From Plut-88900 sp963668115 (GTDB taxonomy: Bacteria; Chloroflexota; Dehalococcoidia; Plut-88900): a DNA stretch of 64,000 nt. The notes beneath the pieces are model-generated. The model was given only the letters and a program-made list of their open reading frames with translations, ran no database searches and was not told the DNA's origin. The stretch spans positions 2,480,001-2,544,000 of the forward strand of contig OY764147.1 in the NCBI GenBank assembly GCA_963668115.1. The letters are read 5' to 3'. The position numbers and the translations under genes were made by a program. The first letter of the stretch is position 1. Every line of letters begins with the position of its first letter. This document shows, piece by piece, positions 40,295-48,606 of the stretch.

Positions 40295-41602
40295 ATGTCA
40301 TCTCCCTACATCTCCAACACCGACGCCGACCGCCAGGCCATGTTGGAGGCCACCGGCGTAGCCTCCGCCGCAGACCTGTTCTTTGAAATCCCCGAGTCCC
40401 ACCGGGACCCCGACCTCGACCTCCCCGCCCCCCTCTCCGAATTCGAGCTCATCCGCGAACTGCGAGAGCTCTCTCTGCAGAATGCCAGCCTTGATGATTA
40501 CGCCTGCTTCCTGGGCGCGGGGTCGTACAACCACTACATCCCCAGCGTAGTCCGTCACGTCACCGGCCGCAGCGAGTTCTACACCTCCTACACCCCCTAC
40601 CAGGCCGAGATCAGCCAGGGCACACTCCAGACCACCTACGACTTCCAGTCCATGGTCTGCCACCTCACCGGCATGGATGTCGCCAACGCCGGCATGTACG
40701 ACGGCTCCACCGCCCTCGCCGAGGCCGCGCTCATGGCCTGCCGGCTCACCCGCCGCAGCAATGTCGTGGTGCTGGACACGGTATCCCCCATCTACAGAGA
40801 CGTCATAGCCCACTACATGCGCCCCCAGGGCATCGGCATGTCCGTCCTCTCCCCCGACTCCCTCGCCGTCACCGACGCCGATGCCTGTGTCATCGCCCAG
40901 TACCCCGACTTCTACGGCCGCATCAACTCCCTGTCCTCCTGCGCCGACGCCGCCCACGAGGCCAAGGCCCTCCTCGTAGTCTCCGCCGACCCCGTCGCCC
41001 TTGCCATGTTCAAGTCCCCCGGAGACTACGGCGCAGACATCGTTGTAGGCGAAGGACAGACCATCGGCTCGCCCACCACCTTTGGAGGCCCCTACGTCGG
41101 CCTCTTTGCCGCCAAGACCCGGCACCTCCGCCAGATGCCCGGCCGCATAGTCGGCAAGACCACAGATGATCAGGGCCGGGAGGGCTATGTCCTCACCCTC
41201 CAGACCCGGGAACAGCACATCCGGCGCCAGACCGCCACCTCCAACATCTGCACCAGCGAGGCCCTCGTAGCCCTCGCATCCACTGCATATCTCACTGCCG
41301 TCGGCCCCCAGGGCCTAGCCCACGTCGCCCGGCTCTGTTACCACAAGGCCCACTACGCCGCCTCCCAAATCGCCGAACTGCCCGGCTACTCCCTGCCTCT
41401 CGAAGGCCCCTTCTTCCGCGAATTCGTTGTTCAATGTCCTAGGCCCCCATCCGAGATTAACGCCGCCCTTCTCGACTCCCAAATCATCGGCGGCCTCAAT
41501 ATAAGCGACTCCATCCCCAACGGCATGCTCCTCTGCACCACCGAAACCAACACCCGAGACCAGATAGACCGCCTCGTCGACGCCCTCAAGGACCTGGCCT
41601 AG
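40295..41602 (+). CDS. gcvPA: Glycine dehydrogenase (decarboxylating) subunit 1
   Basis: This 435-aa product is the N-terminal half of the split P protein: YISNTDADRQAMLEATGVASAADLF, CFLGAGSYNHYIPSVVRH, YTPYQAEISQGTLQTTYDFQSM, GQTIGSPTTFGGPYVGLFAAK and RTATSNICTSEAL-like QTATSNICTSEALVAL. It forms the alpha2beta2 PLP enzyme with GcvPB that decarboxylates glycine. Split P proteins are usual in Gram-positives, Chloroflexota and archaea. gcvPB starts 2 bp after its stop. Confidence 0.95.
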   Translation: MSSPYISNTDADRQAMLEATGVASAADLFFEIPESHRDPDLDLPAPLSEFELIRELRELSLQNASLDDYACFLGAGSYNHYIPSVVRHVTGRSEFYTSYTPYQAEISQGTLQTTYDFQSMVCHLTGMDVANAGMYDGSTALAEAALMACRLTRRSNVVVLDTVSPIYRDVIAHYMRPQGIGMSVLSPDSLAVTDADACVIAQYPDFYGRINSLSSCADAAHEAKALLVVSADPVALAMFKSPGDYGADIVVGEGQTIGSPTTFGGPYVGLFAAKTRHLRQMPGRIVGKTTDDQGREGYVLTLQTREQHIRRQTATSNICTSEALVALASTAYLTAVGPQGLAHVARLCYHKAHYAASQIAELPGYSLPLEGPFFREFVVQCPRPPSEINAALLDSQIIGGLNISDSIPNGMLLCTTETNTRDQIDRLVDALKDLA

Positions 41603-41604
41603 CC

Positions 41605-43071
41605 GTGACTGACACCACCCCCACCCAACCCAACCGCCCCACCCTCATGGACCTCGACTCCCCCGGAGCCCGCGGCACCACCCTCCCCGAGCTTGACGTC
41701 CCCGCCTCAGACTTGCCGGACGACGGCCTCCTCCGCGGCGATCTGGACATCCCCGAAATCGGGGAATTGGGCCTCGTCCGCTACTTCACTGGCCTCAGCA
41801 AGCTAAACTTCGGCATCGACACCGGCTTCTACCCCCTCGGCAGCTGCACCATGAAGTACAACCCCAAGTGGCACGAGGAGGTCGCCCGGCTCCCGGGCTT
41901 CGCCAACATTCATCCCCTCCAGAGCCCAGAGTCCGCCCAGGGCGCCTTGGCCATCATGTATGGCCTCCAGGACCTCCTCGCTGAGATCACAGGTGCCAGG
42001 GCCGTCAGCCTTGCTCCGCTGGCCGGGGCCCACGGCGAGATGGCCGGTCTTCTCATGATCCGCGCCTACCACGAGGAACACGGCGAAGGGGAGACCCGGA
42101 AGAAAGTCCTCATCCCAGACACTGCCCACGGCACCAACGCCGCCTCCGCCAAGATGTGCGGCTACGAGGTCGTCACTGCCCCCTCCGACCCCCACGGCAA
42201 CCTGGACGTCGAAGCCCTGAAAGAGCTCGCCGGCCCCGAGACCGCCGGCCTCATGCTCACCCTCCCCAGCACCCTCGGCCTCTTCAACCCCCGCATCCTC
42301 GATATCTGCAACGCCATCCACGATGCCGGGGCCCTGGTCTACGGCGACGGGGCAAACCTCAACGCCATCCTCGGACGTGTCCGTTTCGGCGACCTCGGCT
42401 TCGACGTGGTCCACTCCAACCTGCACAAGACCTTCAGTACTCCCCACGGCGGCGGAGGCCCGGGCGCCGGGCCCGTTTGCGCCGCCGACTCCCTCGCCGA
42501 CTACCTCCCAGCACCCGTCGTCTACAGGGACGATTCCGGATCTGGCCCGCAATACAGACTCGGCCGCCCTGCCAAGTCCATCGGCAAGATCAGCGCCTTC
42601 CACTGCAACTTCGGCGTCGTACTCCGGGCCTACGCCTACATCCGGCTCCTCGGCGCCCGCGGCATGAGGGACATCAGCGAAAACGCCGTCCTTAACGCCA
42701 ACTACCTCTCCACCCGACTTCAAGAGGACTACCTGCTCCCCCACAAGCGCACCTGTATGCACGAGGCCGTGTTCTCAGCGTCCAGGCAGAAGGCCCTCGG
42801 CGTCCGGGCCCTGGACATCTCCAAGCGCCTCATGGACTACGGCTTCCACCCCCCCACCATGTATTTCCCCCAGGTCGTCCCCGAGGCCCTCATGATCGAA
42901 CCCACCGAGTGCGAGAGCAAGCGCACCATCGACGCTTTCGTCGACGCCATGAAAGCCATCGCCCGTGAGTCCGAGACCGACCCCGACCTCGTCAACACCG
43001 CCCCCCACACCACCCCCGTCTCCCGCCTCGACGAGGCTCAAGCCGCCCGCCACCCAGACCTCCACTGGTAA
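41605..43071 (+). CDS. gcvPB: Glycine dehydrogenase (decarboxylating) subunit 2
   Basis: This 488-aa C-terminal half of the P protein carries the PLP lysine in VVHSNLHKTFSTPHGGGGPG. Other landmarks are FYPLGSCTMKYNPK, AHGEMAGLLMIRAYHE, PDTAHGTNAASAKMCGYEVV and EPTECESKRTIDAF. The start is GTG at 41605, 2 bp after gcvPA, so translation is coupled. Complex partner of GcvPA. Confidence 0.95.
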   Translation: MTDTTPTQPNRPTLMDLDSPGARGTTLPELDVPASDLPDDGLLRGDLDIPEIGELGLVRYFTGLSKLNFGIDTGFYPLGSCTMKYNPKWHEEVARLPGFANIHPLQSPESAQGALAIMYGLQDLLAEITGARAVSLAPLAGAHGEMAGLLMIRAYHEEHGEGETRKKVLIPDTAHGTNAASAKMCGYEVVTAPSDPHGNLDVEALKELAGPETAGLMLTLPSTLGLFNPRILDICNAIHDAGALVYGDGANLNAILGRVRFGDLGFDVVHSNLHKTFSTPHGGGGPGAGPVCAADSLADYLPAPVVYRDDSGSGPQYRLGRPAKSIGKISAFHCNFGVVLRAYAYIRLLGARGMRDISENAVLNANYLSTRLQEDYLLPHKRTCMHEAVFSASRQKALGVRALDISKRLMDYGFHPPTMYFPQVVPEALMIEPTECESKRTIDAFVDAMKAIARESETDPDLVNTAPHTTPVSRLDEAQAARHPDLHW

Positions 43072-43108
43072 CCCTTATCAGGAGTACTACGAGCCTGCTG
43101 GGAGAATC

Positions 43109-43603
43109 CTATTGAGGCGCGTAAGCAGAGGCAATGAGGATATACTCGTCATCGGTCGCTTCGATCAAGTAGTCAATCTCGATGTTAGTGGGATACCCAA
43201 ATTCACCGTCGTACCGTACGATAAGTTGGTCTGGCTCTTGCCTAATAGCAGCCTCGATTAGATCGAACAAGCCGCTGATAGTATGGTAACGAGGCGATCC
43301 GGCGACCACTGGTGGGTCGCCCAATTTTCCGTACTCACCTAACTCTGCGTAGACGACTGAGACGACATTTCCGTTGCTGACAGTTACCTTGACGGTCTGT
43401 CCAAAGTTGTCCGAACACTCGCAGTCCACGTGATATTCATAAGTGTAGTCGTTTGCGCGAGTCTGTCCCCATAAGGTGCGATTGGTGTCCAATTCAGCCT
43501 GTGCATCATCAAACTTTGGCCCCCCACTGCTACACGCCAAAGCTAGTGTTAGCAGGATGCCTGCAAGAGTCGGGACCACTAAGGCGCGTTTCCCATACAT
43601 CAT
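43109..43603 (-). CDS. DUF6174-like lipoprotein
   Basis: This 164-aa protein has a lipoprotein signal (VVPTLAGILLTLALACSSGG, lipidated Cys in LALAC) and a body matching DUF6174: LWGQTRANDYTYEYHVDCECSD, TVKVTVSNGNVVSVVYAE, TISGLFDLIEAAIRQ and YPTNIEIDYLIEATDDEY. The family is of unknown function, anchored outside the membrane. The gene is AT-richer than its neighbours and converges with gcvPB. Confidence 0.82.
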   Translation of the reverse strand: MMYGKRALVVPTLAGILLTLALACSSGGPKFDDAQAELDTNRTLWGQTRANDYTYEYHVDCECSDNFGQTVKVTVSNGNVVSVVYAELGEYGKLGDPPVVAGSPRYHTISGLFDLIEAAIRQEPDQLIVRYDGEFGYPTNIEIDYLIEATDDEYILIASAYAPQ

Positions 43604-43668
43604 TCGATGTCTCTCGCGTCCTTTGGTCGTATAGGTCTACCTCACGGTACTGCACTGTTACCCAAGCG

Positions 43669-44838
43669 TTATAAAGCCGTAACCCCCCCAAACCTCCCCA
43701 TCCCCAACGAGCTGATATCCACCATCTTCGCCTTGCCCTCCGTTATCAACTCGGACATCACGATTCCCACTGCTGGCGACAGCTTGAACCCGTACCCGTT
43801 GAAGCCGCCCGCGAAGTACAGCCCGTCCACGCCATCCACCTTGCCCAGGATCGGCAGATTGTCCGGCGTGTTCGTGTACAGCCCCGAGAAACCGGTAAAC
43901 AGCTCGGCATCTGCCAGCGACGGCATTAGAGAACTCAGCCTTCCCCAGATCCTCTGAGTCTGCTCCATGGTAGTCCCCTGGTCGAAATTCTCGGGATCGT
44001 TTACGTGCTCGTCCTTCTGTATGTCTCCTCCCAGCATCAGGTCGGGGCTCTCCTCCCGCATGTAGGTCATTTCTACCAGGTCGAAGATTACCGGATGTGT
44101 GACCGGTGTCTTGGGCCCTTTCTTCAGGACGAACACCTCATGCCTGGTGGGTTGCAGGGGCAGGTCGTAGCCCAGTTTCTTCATCAGCCCGCCATTCCAC
44201 GGCCCTCCGGCCACGACAACCGTATCAGTGGCTATCCGACCCTTCTCGCTGACCACCCCCCTCACCCGACCCCCCTCTATCTCCACGTCCAACGCCCCGT
44301 TCCCCAGCGATATCTCCGCCCCCATCGCCCCCGCCGCCGAGGCAAAACCCTGCGCTACACCCGGAGGGTCCCCAAACCCTGATCGTGGCTCGAAGCCAAG
44401 GAAGTCGACGTCAACGGGCTCAAGGTGTGGCGCTATCTCTTTCAGGTCTTCTCGGCTTAACTCCTTATTCTCGAAGCCCAGTTCGCGCGCCTTGGCGAGA
44501 CCCGACCTTAACGCCGGTACATACTCCTCCCCCGAAAGGAATAACACGCCTACCTCCCTGAACCCCGACTCCGCGCCCACCAGCTCCTTGAAATTCCTGA
44601 ACCACTTTTGACCTTCCTTGGCCATGAGCGATATCGGCAATGCGCCTTCGTCGCCGTGGGTGAACAGCAAAAGGCTGAACCCCGTGGTGACCCCCGACGA
44701 TTTCCCCGTCGACCCTGCCCCCAGCCCCTCCTTCTCCAGCAGCACCGTATCCTTGACCCCCCGTGACGCCAGGTTGAAGCAAATGCTCGTTCCCGCAAGC
44801 CCACCCCCGATTATCACGGCCTCTGCAGTGTTATTCAT
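43669..44838 (-). CDS. FAD-dependent oxidoreductase, sarcosine/D-amino-acid oxidase (DAO) family, copy A
   Basis: This 389-aa flavoprotein has the N-terminal FAD motif VIIGGGLAGTSICFNLASRG, LLEKEGLGAGSTGKSSGVTTG (typical of sarcosine oxidase beta/dimethylglycine-dehydrogenase relatives), the VVVAGGPWNGGLMKKLG second motif and GLYFAGGFNGYGFKLSPAVG near the C-terminus. It is paralogous to the gene at 45515-46669. Such enzymes oxidise secondary amino acids such as sarcosine to glycine, which would fit the adjacent glycine cleavage genes, but the substrate is inferred. Confidence 0.85.
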   Translation of the reverse strand: MNNTAEAVIIGGGLAGTSICFNLASRGVKDTVLLEKEGLGAGSTGKSSGVTTGFSLLLFTHGDEGALPISLMAKEGQKWFRNFKELVGAESGFREVGVLFLSGEEYVPALRSGLAKARELGFENKELSREDLKEIAPHLEPVDVDFLGFEPRSGFGDPPGVAQGFASAAGAMGAEISLGNGALDVEIEGGRVRGVVSEKGRIATDTVVVAGGPWNGGLMKKLGYDLPLQPTRHEVFVLKKGPKTPVTHPVIFDLVEMTYMREESPDLMLGGDIQKDEHVNDPENFDQGTTMEQTQRIWGRLSSLMPSLADAELFTGFSGLYTNTPDNLPILGKVDGVDGLYFAGGFNGYGFKLSPAVGIVMSELITEGKAKMVDISSLGMGRFGGVTAL

Positions 44839-44908
44839 AGCTCACCTCTCTTGCTCCCTGCACCAACTTTTCCGTTTGCGACTCAACTGATGGAAGCCTT
44901 GGCCATCC

Positions 44909-44914
44909 ATTATA
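44909..44914 (-). promoter_or_regulatory. -10 box for DAO-family copy A
   Basis: Perfect TATAAT on the minus strand about 70 bp before the ATG at 44838; the -35 is weak. Confidence 0.4.
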
Positions 44915-44954
44915 TGAAATCTGCGAAAGGGCATTCGCCTGGGAAAAAGTAAGA

Positions 44955-44980
44955 GAGACGAGGCCCTGATCACTCGTCTC
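44955..44980 (-). terminator. Terminator of the small membrane protein gene
   Basis: Stem GAGACGAG / CTCGTCTC with a 10-nt loop; on the minus strand it is followed by a T-rich tail (TCTTACTTTTT). Confidence 0.5.
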
Positions 44981-45027
44981 CTTAAACCAAATTTTGGCGC
45001 CGGAATCTAGGCGCCGGCCCCACTAAT

Positions 45028-45159
45028 TCAATATTTGCGATCCGAGTCCTTTTCGTCCTCTACGTACGGAATCCCCAGGTCATCAGAAAACGTGTACCAT
45101 TTTCTGAACAGCAAGAAGAGAATTACAAGCGCCACCGCAACAATTATCACGAGTTCCAT
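45028..45159 (-). CDS. Small single-pass membrane protein (43 aa)
   Basis: I do not recognise the family. The product has one transmembrane helix (LVIIVAVALVILFLLF, residues 3-18), then RKWYTFSDDLGIP and a charged tail EDEKDSDRKY. The ATG at 45159 has AAGGGAG 8 nt upstream and was preferred to an in-frame ATG 17 codons earlier without a site. A terminator follows, so it is an independent gene lying between the two DAO-family flavoproteins. It might be a membrane anchor or regulator; nothing more can be said. Confidence 0.55.
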   Translation of the reverse strand: MELVIIVAVALVILFLLFRKWYTFSDDLGIPYVEDEKDSDRKY

Positions 45160-45514
45160 TGCCTGTTCTCCCTTCTTGAGTAGTAGTTGGCCCCATCGAG
45201 TGCGGATCACAAGGATGCTAAGTCACACCTTCTGAAAGACTCGATAAAACAATGATGTAATCCCATCTTGGATATGTCAAGGCTGCGAAGCCGGTTCGGC
45301 TTGTCCCGACTACTCCGCGGCCTTTGCATAACTGTCATTCCCGACTCCAGCCTGCCCCAGAGAAAAGCATGCCCCCGAGGAGTCGGGGGTCGGGGGGACA
45401 TCCATCCTCTGGGGATTGGGCTTTCCGCTCGCCCTGAGCGGAGTCGAAGAGCCTGCCCCGAGTCCCTCGAGGGGGTCTCAAGAGCGGAATGGTGAGGGGT
45501 CGGCCCCCTACCCC
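45160..45514. other. Gene-free gap with two dispersed repeat blocks
   Basis: 45331-45411 holds GTCATTCCCGACTCC...GGAGTCGGGGG...ACATCCATCC (palindrome family, inverted). About 45420-45485 holds CGCTCGCCCTGAGCGGAGTCGAAG and CCTCGAGGGGGTC (second family, inverted). The left part (45211-45300) is AT-richer and may hold the promoter of the 43-aa gene; no clear -10 was fixed. Confidence 0.6.
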
Positions 45515-46669
45515 CTACCCCCCAAACCTCCCCACCCCCAGCGAGCTAACGTCCACCGTCCTCGACTCCCCCTCCGTCACCATCTCCGCAACCACTATCC
45601 CCACCGCCGGCGATATCTTGAACCCGTACCCGTTGAACGCTCCCACCAGGTACAACCCCTCCACCCCGCCCACCCTGTCGATTACCGGGTAGCCGTCCGG
45701 CGTCTCCGTGTACATCCCCGCATAGCTCGTGAACAGCTCCGCGTCCGCTAGGGACGGCATCCGGTGGGCGACCTTCTGCCAGGTCGACCTGGTCAGCGAC
45801 ATATCCGTACCCTGCTCGAAGTTGTCCGGCTCCGCCGTATCGTCGTGCTCCACGTCCCCCACCAGCGTCAGGTCGGGGCTTTCCTGGCGGAAGTACGTCA
45901 GGCTGGGAAGGTCGAAGACCACCGCGTGCCCCGAGGGCGCCCCCGGCCCGCGCTTCAGGAAGAAGACCTCGTGCCTCGTCGGCCTGAACGGCACCGGGAA
46001 TCCGAGCTTCGCCATCAGCTGCCCTCCCCACGGCCCCCCGACCACTATCGCCGTATCCGTCGCTATCCTCCCCTGCTCCGTCACCACCCCCCTCACCCGA
46101 CCCCCCTCTATCTCCACGTCCAGCGCCGCATTCCCCAGCACGATCTCGGCGCCCAGCCTCCCCGCCGCCGACGCATATCCCTGTGCCACCGCCGGCGGGT
46201 CCGCGTACCCGGCGTGGGGTTCCAGGCCTATGCAGTCGATATCGTCAAGCTCCAGGTATGGCGCAAACTCCTTTGCCTCCTCCCGACCGATAGTCCCTCC
46301 CTCAAACCCGAGATCTCTGATCAGTGCAAAGCTCGCCTCCACCGGCTCTTCCACTTCCTTCCCCCCCAGAAACAGCACTCCCGTCTCCTTATACCCCGCG
46401 TCCACCCCAATGATCTCCTCGAAGTTGCGCAGTATGTCCTGTCCCACCTTTGCCAGCCGGGGAATGGTGTCGCTAAAGGCGCTCTGCTGCGTGAACAGCA
46501 GGAGGCTGAACCCCGTGCTCACCCCCGACGACCTCCCCGTAGAACCCGCCCCCAGGCTGGACCGCTCCACCAGGATTGGCGCCTTCACCCCCCGTTCGGC
46601 CAGGTTGTAGCAGATGCTGCACCCGTTAACCCCACCCCCGATGATCACCGCCTCAGCGCTGTTTCTCAT
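45515..46669 (-). CDS. FAD-dependent oxidoreductase, sarcosine/D-amino-acid oxidase (DAO) family, copy B
   Basis: This 384-aa paralogue of copy A has VIIGGGVNGCSICYNLAERG, LVERSSLGAGSTGRSSGVSTG, AIVVGGPWGGQLMAKLG and GLYLVGAFNGYGFKISPAVG. Motif-for-motif agreement with copy A shows a duplication, now separated by the 43-aa gene and repeats. A RidA gene lies 24 bp upstream on the same strand. RidA clears reactive enamines or imines, the products of flavin amino-acid oxidases, so the pair makes biochemical sense. Confidence 0.85.
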   Translation of the reverse strand: MRNSAEAVIIGGGVNGCSICYNLAERGVKAPILVERSSLGAGSTGRSSGVSTGFSLLLFTQQSAFSDTIPRLAKVGQDILRNFEEIIGVDAGYKETGVLFLGGKEVEEPVEASFALIRDLGFEGGTIGREEAKEFAPYLELDDIDCIGLEPHAGYADPPAVAQGYASAAGRLGAEIVLGNAALDVEIEGGRVRGVVTEQGRIATDTAIVVGGPWGGQLMAKLGFPVPFRPTRHEVFFLKRGPGAPSGHAVVFDLPSLTYFRQESPDLTLVGDVEHDDTAEPDNFEQGTDMSLTRSTWQKVAHRMPSLADAELFTSYAGMYTETPDGYPVIDRVGGVEGLYLVGAFNGYGFKISPAVGIVVAEMVTEGESRTVDVSSLGVGRFGG

Positions 46670-46693
46670 GTTTCGCCCCTGTGTCTCAAGGCC

Positions 46694-47110
46694 CTACTCA
46701 TCCACCATCGCAATCGCCTCCACCTCAATCACCAGCCCGTCATACGCCAGACCCGCCACCCGCACCGCCGTCGCCGCAGGCCCCGGGCTCGGGATGTACC
46801 GGTTCCTCACGTGCGTCATCTTCTCCCAGAACTTCCGGGACTCGTCACCCTTGGAATCGTCCACGTAGTACGTATTCAGCTTCACTATGTCCTTCATCTC
46901 TGCCCCGACCTCTGCCAGCACCGTCCGAACGTTCTCGAACACGATACGCGTCTGCTCCTCGATATCGAACGGCGCCAGCGGCGTCCCGTGCTCGTCCGCC
47001 GCTATCTGCCCCCCCACGAAAATCATCCTTCCCACCTTCCACCCCTGCGAAAACGGCACCGGCATGCTCCAGTACCAGTGTCCCTTCGGCATGATCCTGA
47101 CCTTTTCCAT
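46694..47110 (-). CDS. RidA/YjgF-family enamine/imine deaminase
   Basis: This 138-aa Rid protein reads GWKVGRMIFVGGQIAADEHG, FENVRTVLAEVGAEMKDIVKLNTYYVD and PGPAATAVRVAGLAYDGLVIEVEAIA, whose Arg (AVRV) corresponds to the carboxylate-binding Arg of active RidA. It hydrolyses reactive 2-aminoacrylate-like intermediates. It is directly upstream of DAO copy B on the minus strand, probably co-transcribed. Confidence 0.88.
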   Translation of the reverse strand: MEKVRIMPKGHWYWSMPVPFSQGWKVGRMIFVGGQIAADEHGTPLAPFDIEEQTRIVFENVRTVLAEVGAEMKDIVKLNTYYVDDSKGDESRKFWEKMTHVRNRYIPSPGPAATAVRVAGLAYDGLVIEVEAIAMVDE

Positions 47111-47526
47111 CCGAAACTCCTCCCCGACAAACTAAACTCGCACCCGAGACCCTACAATACCCCACTCCCCCACCCCCTTTCCACCACCCCCCACCCTAGA
47201 TCCCCCCATCCGTCATCCCCAACCACCTTATGCCGTCATTCCTGCGGAGGCAGGAATCCATCCCTCCGAAACGCCCACCTACAACCGCGCCACTCACCCC
47301 CTCACCCTTGCCTAGCCCTACACCCCCAACCCCCATGTCATTCCGATGCCCCGCGAGGAATCTTGTGTGACGAAGCAGTGGTAGAGTTAAGGAGTCGGGG
47401 TGCGGTAGGCCGCAGGAATCATGGTCTTTGGAGGCCGAGCCCCAGCGAGGGCCACCGCACCCCTCTCTCATTTAAGCCCGTACAGTTGCCCGGGTCAACA
47501 ACCCGTACCTGCAAGAAAGGGATAAC
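47111..47526. other. Gene-free gap: repeats and left flank of the IS110 element
   Basis: 47233-47264 is an inverted palindromic repeat (CCGTCATTCCTGCGGAGGC...). 47291-47357 matches 4389-4455 in inverted orientation. 47370-47470 shows no gene. The IS-like left end CCCGTACAGTTGC starts at 47478. Confidence 0.65.
47233..47264. repeat. Dispersed palindromic repeat
   Basis: Inverted version of 21153-21183 (ATTCCTGC...GCAGGAAT). Confidence 0.75.
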
Positions 47527-48572
47527 ATGAGTCAAGACTCCGTAATGGGAATCGATGTCAGCAGTGAGTTCCTGGACCTGCACGTCCTGCCACAAGGCCG
47601 GGCCACAAGGCACACCAACGATGCTGAAGGCATCAGAGAGGTCCTTCAAGTGGCCAAGGACTTCGATGTCGGCCTCATCGTCATGGAGTCCACCGGTGGC
47701 CTGGAGAGGCCCCTGGCCCTGGAGTGTGGGATCCACCAGATACCCACGGCGGTTATGAACCCCAGGCAGATCAGGGACTTCGCACGCTCCATAGGCAAGC
47801 TGGCCAAGACCGACGCCATCGACGCCTACAGCATCGCCCGCTTCGCCTTCACCATCAGACCCGATGCCCGTCCCCTCCCAGACCCTCAGGCCGCCCACCT
47901 GAAGGCCCTCCTGGCCCGCAGAAAGCAGCTCATAGACATGAGGGCCGCCGAGTCCCTTCGCCTCAAGCGGGCCCTCGGCCCTCTTCACCCCAGTCTGCGT
48001 AAGCACATCCAGTTCCTCTCCCAGGAACTGAACGACCTGGACAGGGAGATAGACGACCTCATTAAGTCCAACTCCCTCTGGAAGGCCAAATACGACCTCC
48101 TCAAGGATGTCCCCGGCATAGGCTCCGTATGCTCCTTCACCCTGGTGGGCGCCCTCCCCGAACTGGGCGCCCTCAACCGCAAGGAGATCGCCGCCCTGGT
48201 GGGGGTAGCCCCCTTGAACAGGGACAGTGGAGTCCATAGGGGAAGACGTATCATCTGGGGCGGCCGGGCCAACGTCAGAAGAGCCCTCTACATGGCCGCC
48301 ATGAGCGCCAGGAAGCACAATCCCCCCATCAAAGCCTTCTACGAGCAACTGCTCGCAGCCGGCAAACCCGGCAAGGTCGCCCTCGTCGCCTGCATGCGCA
48401 AGCTCCTCACCATCCTCAACGCCATGCTTAGAGACAATGCCCCCTGGAATCCCCTCCCAAAAACCTCTCCTCCACCCCGCCCCCAACACAGTTGCTGGGG
48501 TGGTGGGGGGTGGCATCCCCTCCCCGGTGGGAATCCGGGGGAATTCCCCCCTCCCCAAACCCGTACATTTGC
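47478..48572 (+). mobile_element. IS110-family insertion sequence
   Basis: The element is inferred from the transposase and from a 13-bp direct repeat CCCGTACA[G/T]TTGC at 47478-47490 and 48560-48572 that brackets it. IS110 elements lack terminal inverted repeats and insert by an RNA-guided (bridge RNA) recombinase, so such short matches to the target are expected. The left non-coding part is only about 50 bp, so a bridge RNA would have to lie at the right end (about 48450-48560), as in IS1111-type members. Exact ends are uncertain. Confidence 0.6.
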
Positions 48573-48576
48573 TTGA
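47527..48576 (+). CDS. IS110-family transposase (DEDD recombinase)
   Basis: This 349-aa protein has the RuvC-like N-terminal domain (MGIDVSSEFLDLHVL; VMESTGGLERPLA; KTDAIDAYSIARFA) giving the DEDD acidic residues, and the C-terminal transposase_20 domain (LKDVPGIGSVCSFTLVGALPEL, VGVAPLNRDSGVHRGRR, GRANVRRALYMAA). The family normally ends shortly after LLTILNAMLRDNAPW. Here about 35 residues of proline-rich, apparently non-coding reading frame follow, so the original stop may have been lost or the ORF overlaps the right-end RNA. Confidence 0.9.
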   Translation: MSQDSVMGIDVSSEFLDLHVLPQGRATRHTNDAEGIREVLQVAKDFDVGLIVMESTGGLERPLALECGIHQIPTAVMNPRQIRDFARSIGKLAKTDAIDAYSIARFAFTIRPDARPLPDPQAAHLKALLARRKQLIDMRAAESLRLKRALGPLHPSLRKHIQFLSQELNDLDREIDDLIKSNSLWKAKYDLLKDVPGIGSVCSFTLVGALPELGALNRKEIAALVGVAPLNRDSGVHRGRRIIWGGRANVRRALYMAAMSARKHNPPIKAFYEQLLAAGKPGKVALVACMRKLLTILNAMLRDNAPWNPLPKTSPPPRPQHSCWGGGGWHPLPGGNPGEFPPPQTRTFA

Positions 48577-48601
48577 CACACCTGAGCAAAGGCGTTATCA
48601 T
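48573..48601 (+). promoter_or_regulatory. Promoter of locus B element
   Basis: TTGACA (48573-48578), 17-bp spacer, TATCAT (48596-48601), immediately right of the IS110 end. Confidence 0.6.
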
Positions 48602-48606
48602 ACCCT

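Noticed and set aside
41803..42762. Open frame of 319 codons on the minus strand
   Set aside because: Antisense shadow of gcvPB with Gly/Val/Glu-rich translation and no family resemblance.
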